This document shows positions 23,886 through 47,400 of a stretch of 64,000 nt of DNA, piece by piece; position 1 is the stretch's first letter; every line of letters starts with the position of its first letter. Origin of the DNA: Hormiphora californensis (taxonomy: Eukaryota; Ctenophora; Tentaculata; Cydippida; Pleurobrachiidae). Below the pieces are notes generated by a model. The model was not told the origin of the DNA and searched no databases. It saw nothing but the letters and a program-made list of their open reading frames with translations. Where the stretch lies: assembly GCA_020137815.1 (NCBI GenBank), contig CM035354.1:2949342-3013341 (forward strand), written 5' to 3'. The position numbers and the translations under genes were made by a program.

Positions 23886-25158
23886 CTATCCTGAGAAGAC
23901 AAAGTTGAACATTGGGACGGCAACAATAGCACCAACAATGGGTCCAAACAAATACACCTGCAGAAAGGGGGGTGTTAGGATAGGAAAAGAGACTGCTAAA
24001 GGATGAAACAGTTCATTATATTAGCAAAACAGCCAAGTACCAACACAAACACATGTATTGTTTATTAACAACGTACCCAGAACTGGTCAGTTTTGATTCC
24101 GGTAACAACATTCCAGACAGTCCCTCGGACAGGGTTGATTCCGCAGTTGGTGTAAGGAATCTGGGGGGGGGGGGGGGGGTGAGACATGAGGTATGTAAAA
24201 TGTGAAACTGAACTTAAAATTTAAGTAGTCGATTGAAGTACGTACCAGGAAAATGTGCATAATGAGAATGGAAATTCCGATTGCCAGCGGTGTAAGGTAG
24301 GTCTTGGTTTGTTCTCGTCGCTCGTTGATACTCGCTAGAATGGTCAGGATAAGGAACAAGGTCCCGAATGCCTCCAAGAAGAAGGCCTGGGCTCCATTTA
24401 TCGAGGCAGGATCGTAAGCATTTGCTCCAGAAATAGCAACAGAGATGTTCTGGTGATTACCAAGGCCGTAAAGTGCACCTGGGTAAAATACTCTAGAGTA
24501 CTGTATGGTAACGGCCGGAATAGCTTCCATACCCTGTCAATAGGGTATAGCCTATAGATTAAAAAACATGAAAATGAGACATCATGTAAATCTGAAGCTG
24601 GCAACGGTACCTGCGCCGGCGAAACCTCCAATAAACTGGCAGACAATATAGACGAGAGCACGAATAAGGCTGATTCGGGCGTCTAGTAGGAGGGCCACAG
24701 AAACTGCAGGATTCACGTTTCCTCCACTGACCGGTCCAATAATATGAACAATCGTTCCAATACCTATTATATGATGATGAACGGGAGTCTGGATTTATTG
24801 GTATGCGTGGAATGGAAGGGATATCATAGCACGGGATAAAATAATATATTCTTACCGAGCCCAAAGGCTAGAGAAATGGAAATGAAGTAGTTGGGAGCGT
24901 CCTCTAGAGAGCGAGTTCAATGTCCTGGAGTTGGCAGATCCAACGCAGAAGAGGATTAGCATGAAAGTACCGAGAAGTTCGGCAGCTCCAGCCTTAACAA
25001 GATCCAGATTAACATCCTCCATCCCAAGAGACCATCTCCTCTGGAATATGCGTGAGTGAGTCAAAAATAAGTTCAACTAAGTCTTCGAATAGGAAATATT
25101 GAAAGGGAATTTAGTTCTGACGTACCTTGTTAGCCTCTTGTGCTTCTTCTTTTCCCAT
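23886..25158 (-). CDS. Aquaporin (MIP family), one frame break
   Basis: A six-helix water/solute channel of the membrane. Exons on the minus strand: 25158-25126, 25040-24856, 24763-24611, 24523-24246, 24160-24077 and 23957-23886. The first hemipore helix carries GGNVNPAVS with a normal NPA box. The second box reads NCGINPVRGT, so it is NPV rather than NPA, and the arginine that follows is kept. Helix 1 (AAELLGTFMLILF) and helix 6 (VYLFGPIVGAIVAV) are typical. In exon 2 the frame changes between CVGSANSRTLN and DAPNYFISISLAFG: the exon is 185 nt and one base too long. The exon 4 acceptor (AG before CTATTCC) was chosen because it alone keeps phase. The subfamily was not assigned. A working gene with a sequencing indel and a young pseudogene are both possible. 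Confidence 0.85.
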
Positions 25159-27014
25159 GGTTGTGTTACTGGTAACGACACGAGCTACAAATCAAACGGA
25201 AATGAAGATACTGTAAGGATATGATTCACGACCCGAATTGTTCAAACTGCTCCTTTATAAAACAAGTCAATGTACCAAAATGAAATTATCAAAGATGCAA
25301 AGTGCACATAGCTGATGTGAAAACAGAATGCGATCAAATGAAGGGTCACGTTCATATAATACAGTCGGACCCCGATTTAGTGGCCCCCGATTTAGTGGCA
25401 CCCCGATTTAGTGGCAGGATTTTTTTCCCCCGATATAGGAAATTAACATTATTTGGCCCCGATTTAGTGGCACCCCGATTTAGTGGCAGGATCCCCCCCC
25501 CCCCCCAAGGATGCCACTAAATCGGGGTCCAACTGTATATTCTATTTTCACATGTCGACACACACATAACTGGGCTACTAGGTGACAAAAAAAGCCAGCT
25601 GGAGCGTGGAATATAAATTCAGTTACTATACTGAATACTGAATGACTAACACTTTGAAAGGAGGACCGCCTAAAATAAACAAAAAGAAGAACTCTAGCAC
25701 TGTCAGTGAGTTCCTTGCAAAGAATTGCAAAATGTCGAGGGAACATTTATGCAGGGGAAAAATATAAACATTCACAACAATCCGATCAATTTTGCGTTTG
25801 CGGACCAGAGATATAATGATATCTTACGATTAACGGAATTGAAAATTTCCCACTTTACCCATTTGGAAAAAAAATCCATTGACCAAAGTCACGGACTGCT
25901 CATATCAAGTCTTGCGTTCTGCCAGCTGCTTCAATGTATTAAAGACAGACAACACACAACCTTGGAATGTTTTGGTGAACTTTAGAATCTCTTGCCAGTA
26001 CAGATCCAAAATGCATTTAAAAAAGTCATTAAACATGATGATTTAGTGGCAGGATTTTTTCCCCCGATATAGGAAATTAACATTATTTGACCCTGATTTA
26101 GTGGCACCCCGATTTAGTGGCAGGATTTTTTCCCCCGAGGATGCCACTAAATCGGGGTCCGACAGTATTCCAACCACGAATCCTTTTTTGAAAAAAATAG
26201 GATGAGTTGAAGATACAAAATGTTTCAAAATAGGACACAACCGCATACTTCTATTGATTTATAAACCACGAATCCTTTTTTGAAAAAAATCGGATGAGTT
26301 GAAGATACAAAATGTTTCAAAATAAGACAGAAACGCATACTTCTATTGATTTATATAAGGAACACCCAAGCGATTATGATCAGAGAGGTACCAATCTACT
26401 GAAAAAGCATAATATTCTGCTGTGGGGCCCTCTGCTGTCTTAAATAAATAAAGTTATAATGGGATGATTCTTGTCTAGCTAGTTTACCCTGCTAGAAACC
26501 TGTAATACAATCAAACATCAATTTACCGAACCTCGATATATGTACCGGCGAATAAAAATTTTGGGATATCAAAGATAATATGTATTAGTCATCTCTAAAT
26601 ACCAAGCAAAACCCCTTCCCCGAGGTCCGAGGAGTCCAGTAAATCGAGATTTGGCTGCAATCTACTGCTTTCATGAAATCGAATTTAGGGATTCTCTCTA
26701 TCTCTCTATTTCTCTCCCTCTCTTATTCTCAGCTTACAAAATAGTAGGATATATTTAACAAAGTCATAGTTGCCAAGGAGAAAGAGTAGAAAATATCAAA
26801 GTAAGGGACAACGGGGACTGGAAAAAGTCTAGATTAATAATACGTGAGGAATATTACAGAATACCAGATCTGAATGAAGGTGAGAGCATAAACAATATAT
26901 TAGACCTCTAAATTTTTGAATAACAGGATATATTTGTTACCCACGCTAGCTTGAATATATAAACTGGATATATTTTAGACCCACGCTAGTTAAACGGGGT
27001 GGGTAGGAATGTAG
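25159..27014. other. Intergenic, upstream of aquaporin and downstream of WDR82
   Basis: Contains pogo-like repeats (25361-25536, 26040-26167, 26519-26653), a direct repeat of about 105 bp (ACCACGAATCCTTTTTTGAA at about 26172 and 26266) and no recognised exon. Confidence 0.6.
25361..25536. mobile_element. Pogo-like MITE with C-run
   Basis: CAGTCGGACCCCGATTTAG at the left and CTAAATCGGGGTCCAACTG at the right, next to TA. A related fragment lies at 26040-26167. Confidence 0.7.
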
Positions 27015-39312
<12,298 letters not shown>

Positions 39313-39328
39313 GGCTCTAGATATAATA

Positions 39329-39440
39329 GATATGGGGTGTTAGATATGGGCTATTGGATACATTAGATATGGGGTGTTAGATATGGGCTATTGGATACAT
39401 TAGATATGGGGTGTTAGATATGGGCTATTGGATACATTAG
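39329..39440. repeat. 37-bp minisatellite just upstream of the WDR82 start
   Basis: Three head-to-tail copies of a unit starting GATATGGGGTGTTAGATATG. The array begins 17 nt from the WDR82 ATG, so it occupies the 5' UTR or promoter. Confidence 0.9.
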
Positions 39441-39776
39441 ATATATGGGTGGATATTATTTGTGATATAGATACAATTGAAATGATAAATAGTATATGTT
39501 GCTTGGAAGTTGATATGTACTAGTCATGTGATACTGCGTGAGTTCGATATGGGTCTTAAAATCAATTAAAGTTGATATTATGTTGTATAAAAGAGAAGAT
39601 TGAGACTGCAATTTGTTCTCAATTTGATCAAATATCAACTTTAATGGGTACAATTACAGGCCACCGAATATAGATTGATTGCTTAATTTGCCAACACAGA
39701 TAAAATGTTGAAAGATCGATAAAACATGTGTCCCAATTAATAAGTTAAACATTGTTAATTTTAAAACTTCTCCAAA

Positions 39777-40739
39777 TCACTTAGTGGCACTCGATACAGT
39801 CACATTACCGTGAGAAACTGTAATACCCGGGATTTTAAAGATCTTCTTATCAAACATCAAACTTGCATCCTCGGCCGACCTTTCCGGGTGGTACTCAAGA
39901 TATGCAGCGAGAACTTTTCGCTTCAGTTTTTTCACCGATATCTCCTCTTTCTTTGTAACAATTTCCTCAATGTGACTGACCATTTTGTACTTTTTAGCCT
40001 TTCCCGGGGTCTCCGGCTCGATCCCAACGAGTCGATTCAGATTTGGTAGAACAGTACTGTTCTCCTTGTTTGGGGTTGAAATTGCTTCCCCTTCATTTGT
40101 CGTCTTCTTCTTCTTCTTCCTCTCTTTCTTGACTACTTGACCGCTGTCACCGCCCCCCACTTCGCTGGTCGCTGGTTCTTTCTCGCGTTTTCGTTTCAAT
40201 TTCTTCTTGTTTTCACTGTTCTGGGAAACATCTTCAAGAGTGGTTGACCCCTTAACCACATCTGAATTAGACGAATCTACTGCATCAGGGATATTCGCAT
40301 TTTGTTGATTTGCTTTGCCGGCTGCATCAATGGCATCCCAATGCACTCTGTACCAGATCTTTGTTGTTCACCCTCATTGAATTTCTGATAAAGTTTAGGA
40401 ATTTAGCCTGTTTTCTGGGCACATTATCATACTCCCCGATCCTAATGAGAAGCCCCTTTAGCGCTGCATTGTTACGGCAGTTCTCCGCAGCACCCCTCAC
40501 GCTCTCCATCCAAGGTGTTCTGCTTCAGGGCACCCTTGTTCTCGGTGGCCTTGTAGAGGTGGCCCTGGATACCGCTCAGCCTCACTAACACATTGAGTAT
40601 GCTTCCGGAACTCGGCGCCATGGAATGAAACATTACAGTCAATACATGATACTGATTTACTGGAACAGTTGTATCCGTGTTGTTCCACTTTCTGCTTCTT
40701 GAGCGTCTCGCCGCAACCATTGCAACAGAAAAACACCAT
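39777..40739 (-). CDS. LYAR: LYAR-like zinc-finger nucleolar protein, broken frame
   Basis: LYAR is a nucleolar zinc-finger protein that promotes rRNA transcription and processing. The start at 40739 gives MVFFCCNGCGETLKKQKVEQ, the first C2HC LYAR finger, then CIDCNVSFHG for the second. Downstream come WMESVRGAAENC, EYDNVPRKQAKFLNFIRNSM (the LYAR DNVPRKKAKFQNW region), a Lys-rich nuclear block and the C-terminal SVKKLKRKVLAAYLEY segment. The gene has no intron. Homology passes through all three frames: single extra bases are needed near 40568, 40513 and 40347. It may be a retro-pseudogene, a real gene with assembly indels, or a frameshifting gene. The conserved protein outside those points argues for recent loss or error. 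Confidence 0.8.
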
Positions 40740-41485
40740 AGCTAGGGAGGAAGAGGTAACTGTCAACGTGTGTCTGGTACGTGGGTTTAAGGTTTAACTG
40801 GGGGCTGGTTTAACTGCTGTTTAAATAGAAAAAGTGAGTGAGAATCCCCCGCAATTTCTCTCTCTTTTACCCGGGGGCCCTCATACTCTAAGTTTTCTCG
40901 AGAAGGAAAGAAAGAAGGGTTAGCAAGTTAAGAGAATGATTTTAAGCGATTTTAGATAATCGTTTAAAATCATACAGATATATTGGCACACGAATTGTAA
41001 GTGGTGGTTAGCGAGTTGTGGTATCAAAACGGTGATAGTCGTGCGAATAAAAATTATGGGAGCACTCTGGTTTAATTCCTTGGTAATTTTTTGCACAATT
41101 TTTTGTCGAAAGTTCGAAAATTCATGTTTCATTCCTACAATCATTTCTTATTCATTTATGATGTGAGTATCCTAATTTTTCATCATTATGCTATTTTTTC
41201 CCTGTGCGGGTGATCATTTTAGCACACACACATGCTAAAAAGATCATTCAGGGTTTAGAAATCAGCATCGTGGAGGTTAAATAAGTGTCCGTCTGTCCAT
41301 TGGTTACACATAGCGACAAATGTCTGCTACCCTAGCCCTATGAGGTAAGGGCGGCATATTTAAGTATAATAAATTAACTATAAAATACTTACAATATTGA
41401 TAAAAAAGTTACAAAACGACAATATTAATTATGTAGTCCCTGCACTGCGTTAAAACAATAAGCGAAAAGATGGTACGAGAACTGT
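40740..41485. other. Intergenic, OXSM to LYAR
   Basis: AT-rich, with a hairpin repeat (41195-41270: CATTTTAGCACACAC and CATGCTAAAAAGATC). No exon recognised. Confidence 0.5.
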
Positions 41486-44400
41486 TCAAGTTGGTGCATT
41501 GAATAGTAGTGAGGCATTAGTTCCCCCGAATCCGAAAGAGTTAGTAAGGACTCCATCCACAGAGGTATTAATGATCGGTGAACCAGCCACGTGGTTCAGT
41601 GGGTAGCATGGCTCCTGGAACAATACAACAGGGTTAAACACTAGACGTGCTATACGTGCTATATATTACAGCTTTAAAACTAGCTAGCTGTTTTTTAAAT
41701 GACTTACAGTAACTGTAAGTTGTCGATAGTTATAACATAAAGGCCCTTTTTATTCAACTGTTCACCCTCCAACTCGTGCACGTGCGATATTTTAGTTTAC
41801 GCTGTGCGCACTACACGTTAACTTGTGATAGACACACAAAACAATTCCGCACGCGACTTTGGGGGGTGAACAGTTGAAAAAAATGGAGTATACTTATTAG
41901 AGATGCTATTAATATCGCACCTTGGGAACGAGCTATCGTCATGCTATATCTTATAAGTGTATTGTAAAGAATATTATATCACCTTTAGATTGAGAGTAGG
42001 TGGTATAGCTTGGTTGATGATTGATTGCACACAGATGACTGCCTCTGCAGCACCAGCTCCTCCCAGTAAATGACCAAGGGCTCCCTTACTAGAACTGACG
42101 TAGGGTTCTGAAGAAATCCAATTAGTTTTAGACGCCCCATGATGAATTTTTAGTATAATCGATTTGTTGCTTCACTTGATTGTAGCCGATAGAGAATCTT
42201 TTATAGCTGCTACATACACATGAGTCAAGTGAGCCAGCAAAACGCAAAAATTCTCGAGAAGCTGTAGCAGCAAATAATGAGAAGCCAAAGGTTTTCCAAT
42301 GCTATTAGTAACAGCTGGGGCGGTAAGAAACAATCTTTATCTCCTCTCTCTACAAGGTGTGGCTTTGCAGTAACACTCAATGCCAACCAATATTTTAGTA
42401 TAGGGAACCATGATATTGGGGTGCACCGCAATATCTTGGTTCCCATGGTAGGGGAGAGTATAATATACCTAAATCAGTGAAGATTTGACGGATTGCAGTT
42501 GCTTCCGCGAGATCACCCAGCGGGGTGGATGTCGCGTGAGCGTTCACGTAGCTCACTCGCTCTCCTATAAAACCAGACAAAGCCCCTATAAAGAGGGAGA
42601 GAGGTAGTTGCTTACTTTGTAAACTCGAAAACCACATGAGTCGTTTTGTTGAATTTTGATATTGATATTTTCTGCCTATTAGGGAAAGTACCTATATACA
42701 TAGTTATCTGTCTTAGTTTGCTGCCCCTGGAATCAGTACAGGGTGTTCATATGGGATCTTTACAAGCGTTGGGCTTCACCCAGAAAAAAGTTGACAAAAT
42801 TAGCTTATGAAACTTCATACTTAGACTATTCTTTACCCTCATTCAAGGTTCCTGGTGTTTCCGGAGCTCTACTACCCCTAGAAGTGTGTTTTTGGCATCA
42901 CAACCACCAGAAGGAATTTTTTGCTGATGCTGAGACTTTGATAGAATGTTTTTTGGGTATTTTCTATGTCAATTCCAAAGTTTCATAATGATTGGATGTG
43001 TGGTTCAATCACCAAGGTCAAAATAAACTGGCTGGAAAGGCCCAAAAACAGCTCAAAAACGGCAAAAATTGATATTTTAGAGACTTTCCAGGCACTTTTT
43101 TCGAAATTTTGAGTTCATAAAACACATCCAATCATCATGAAACTTTGGAATTGACATAGAAAATACCCAAAAAACATTCTAGCAAAGTCTCAGCATCAGC
43201 AAAAAATTCCTTCTGGTGGTTGTGATGCCAAAAACACACTTCCAGGAGTAGTAGAGCTCCGGAAACACCAGGAACCTTGAATGAGGGTATAGAATAGTCC
43301 AAGTATGAAGTTTCATGAGCTAAATTTGTCGACTTTTTTCTGGGTGAAGCCCAACGCTTGTAAAGATCCCATATGAACACCCTGTATATAAACAGCTCAG
43401 TTTTTTAGTATACCTCTCATTGCAAGAAGTGCACCCAGCCCTCCGGGATGGGGTGCTGTGATGTGGTGAGCATCCGCACTCATCCCATATCCCGCCACCT
43501 CCGCCAGGATCTCTGCTCCTCTTGCCCTCGCATGGTTTTCCTCCTCAAGCACCAGTACACCCGCCCCCTCACTCATCACAAACCCACTACGAGTCTCGTC
43601 AAATGGTCTACTGGCTGCGTCGGGAGAATCGTTGCTGTCCGTACATAATGCTTTAGCCTGGGACATTAGAGGGTTGTGAATATATCGAGTTGCTTTCTGG
43701 TGTTATACAGTGGCTTGTAATTAGGATAGTGGATACTAATTACACTTGAACTGGTCAATATTTTTATTTAGGCTCCCAAATGTCGATGTCGATATGTTGT
43801 ATTATAATTAATCTCGCTGCGAAAATTGTCACTTTAGTTTCTAGAATGCTAGAGAGAGGTCTTAGAGGTGGGCCTATCTAGTTAATCAATTGCAACTTTT
43901 GAAGCCAAAGAACTGCATCCAATTTCATCTTTGTCGACCGTTGCATGCCGTTGTTTGATTATGATATGTATATTACCCCAGTCGCGTGAGCAGTGAGCAC
44001 CCTATCGGGTGACTTCGTAACCAAGGCCTGATAATTATAACACTGTTAGACTGACGAAATTTAGTCGATTTAGGGTACCCCCAACTCCCAAGGACGCAAC
44101 CAGTAAGGGTGGACCCCTAACTCGTAATTTTTTAGGGGGGTGGGTACCTATATAGTGGGTCTCTTACCAATAAGTAAGCATTTTGGCATGGCGTCCAACC
44201 AATATGGTCAAGACCCCCCCCCCCCCCCCCCGGCCCCGGTTAGACTGACCGCTCAATCATGCAATGAGTTCTACCACGAGCTTCATTCTGTCGTACGAGG
44301 TCGAGCATATATTGGGTTAGCTTATTAATAAGGAGATCTCACAGCATATTCCGAACCATGTAGTCAGACATGGAGAATGAGTTTTTTTATTTTGCATGAT

Positions 44401-47400
44401 TAAGGAGAAATCCGAAATATTGTATAGAAAACTCGTTCTCAATGTCTGACTATATGGTTCGGAATATGCCGCGAGACTCTAACCGATCTCCTTATCTTAC
44501 TGCTTTTGTGTTTCAAATAATTCATATCGGTTGGCAGTTAACAGTTCCTAGTAAAAAAAGTACCTGTATTCTGAAACCATTAAATATTGAGTCAAACCTC
44601 AATTAACCGGAAATGAGTGAGAAGAAAATCTCCGAGGAATCCGGTAAATCGAGGTTTGACTGAGGTATGTTGTACCTGTAAAAACCCACTGATAGCAAGG
44701 GGATGTAAACATGCCTCCCCGCTTCCCGCTATCACCACATCAGCCATCCCTAACCGCACCAGGTTAAATGCATCGCCAATACTATGGGCACCTGAGAGAG
44801 AGAGGGGGAGAGAGACAGATTCAAAATAAAATGAATATATTGAATTTATTAATGAATAAATGCATAATATACTTTCGAACGTTGGCTCAAATTTTGGGGG
44901 GGGGAGATTGGTGTTAGCATTATATCAGATCGCGTTCCCCTCTATCTATGTCATGTAAAAGAAATTTCACACATTTAGGAAACGAGAAGGGAGATAGAAG
45001 GAGAGAGAAAGAGAGAGAGAAAAGAGAGAGTTTGGAATGAGAGAGAGTGTTGAGAGGTATTTTTCGATTTGATCTGAAATGGAGTATCTGAGTTTTGTAG
45101 AGTGCGAGAGTAGGAGATGATGGTGTGTTGCGGATTGGGAGAGTAACAAGGTGTAGAGGGACTGGGGTAGATTTTAGGGAGAGTGGTGAGATTTCGGGTG
45201 GTTCGTCTCGTTCCCTACAAGTGCGGTCTGGGGGGTTAAACCCATGTTCGGATGGGATTTCCACCTTACGGCCCTGGGGATTGGTGTCTGGTGGCGCCTC
45301 CACTGGCTAAGGCAGGGCCCGGATTCTGAGGAGGCAGAGGGGCGACCGAGGGGGGTTTGAGAGATGAGATGAGCGATGTTTTATCAGATGGGAAAGATAG
45401 AAGCATAGGAGGGGTAATGGAGAGGCGGAGAGAAGAGAATGCCGAGGGCAGGGAGTGAGAGAGTCGTAGAGGGATTGAGCGGGGGAACGGTGCATGGTTA
45501 GGACCGGGATAAGCCTATACTGAGCCCTAACCTGACTGTCGATATACTCTGTCTCAGACCAAGAAATTTTTAAGTTTAATATTACTACACAGTTATTTTA
45601 GGGACGGAAGATGAAGAAACGCAAGAGAAAAGAGCGTTAATTAATCCCGCTAGTCGCAGGGAAGATAACAGGATGAACGTAACAATTAATGTAAGTTAAC
45701 TATCCCTTGGGTATTGGGAGGATTGGACGGCAACGCGAAGACAGGGCTCAGGCTAACAACGTATTTCTGTTAACAACTCTGTATTTAATCGCATTAATGT
45801 TCTTAATTATCAACGACTTTCATACCCTTCACAATAATCGGCTTATACCGGCATTTTGGTTAGCACTATTATATCACTCTCTATATACAACAGTTTGATT
45901 GGTCAAACTATAGCAGTTTCTCAGCAGGTATGCTTATTAATCAGGGCTCTTGAAGGGGCGTGCTGAATTGTTCGAGACAGTAGTATACAAACAGGAATGG
46001 TGGTGATTAATGATCATTCTTCGAAAACATCATATTTTGTTTTATATGACCATGATATATATCCAGATTGTATTGCAATTCACTACCGACTTATCGTGTC
46101 AACCCAACGTACCATTTTTTATATCTAGCTATTCCATTTTCTCAGAGCTAGTAAAGCTGTATACCCCTAGTATGTATTTGCCATATTCAACCCTCTCTCT
46201 GCACCAAGGGGGCAAGAATTGTTTTGTTCAAACCCTTTTTAATTTTCAAAAAGGCCCTGTTTCCCGGGCCAGGCACGCAGAAACAGGGTCGAGCAAGTCA
46301 AGGTTAGAGGGTTAGATTATAACAAACTATTCTAGCTCAGCTAATTACTGGTTTCCTAAAACAACATTGATTTCTGAAATTTTCTAGTATATAATGCAGT
46401 TGCATCCCGATTTACCGGGCAAAACCCTTTCCCCCGAACATCCCGGTAAAACGGGGTCCGACTGTATCTTTACCTGGGAACGAAGAAGGGACTAACCCTT
46501 CGGTGCCCTCTCTTTCCAGTTTCCTCAGTACTGCGAGCTACTCCTACCTGAGAGAGAGATAGAGAGAGAGGGAGAGAGAGAGAGACACATTGCAATCTGT
46601 TAAAGAGACCTAGTTATAAACAGCTGTCATCTCTATGAAGAATTTGATTACCGATAAATATAAGTGGTTAAAATGACTTAATCGGGAGATGAATCATCCC
46701 GGTTGATGTGTCAGATTCGTTAAACTATCATCGCATAGAGAAGGTACTTGCTCGCTTGCCTGGGGCACCTATTGGTGATTTCAGTAGTCAATGAATTAAG
46801 TGCTCTCTCTCTCTCTCTCTCTCTCTTTAAATTTACGAAAATAATTTTTCTTCTTCAGAGTTAAAGATGACATAATTCTTAAACTATTAACCCTCCTCCC
46901 CTGCAGCAGCGCCAACCCAATGTCGTCTCAAGCGGATCAATACGCAGGGGAGAAAATGTTCCAACAATACTTCTTCGGTACCCTGTCCCTAACCTGTGCG
47001 CTGGTAGGCACCACTGTCGCAGTCCTTGGACTCACCTCATTCTCTGCGACCCACCGCAACGTGGGAAGCAGGCTAATGTACAAACTGATACTCGCTACAG
47101 ACGGAACCATCTGCCTTATGATGATCCCGGTTTGTGTGTCAAACTACAGCAAGTGGGCACCAGGGCTCTACCAGTATCCGTTCTTCTGCCAGACGTGGAG
47201 TTTCATGTGGGGCTGCATGACGCGGATGTCAGTGTTTCTGATCATGCTCCTAAACATCATCAGGACCTGCTCACTGATCAAGCCCCTACGACACACAAAC
47301 ACCTGTTGGATCATTTGCCCCACACTGATATACCTGACCTTCCTGGCAGCGCAGTCCGCCCTACCTCTTTTCATGGGAGTCGAGGTGTCCTTCATGAGAG

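Noticed and set aside
25725-25985. 86-residue plus-strand frame upstream of the aquaporin
   Set aside because: No recognisable domain and flanked by pogo-like repeats.
39329-39440. 37-bp triple repeat as CRISPR or a coding repeat
   Set aside because: Copies are contiguous with no spacers and lie just upstream of WDR82; treated as a minisatellite.
42743-43380. Two 81-residue frames on opposite strands
   Set aside because: They are mirror images made by a palindrome and resemble no known protein.
45707-45898. Hydrophobic 63-residue frame in the OXSM intron
   Set aside because: One hydrophobic stretch only, no family match, and it is on the opposite strand to the missing OXSM exon.
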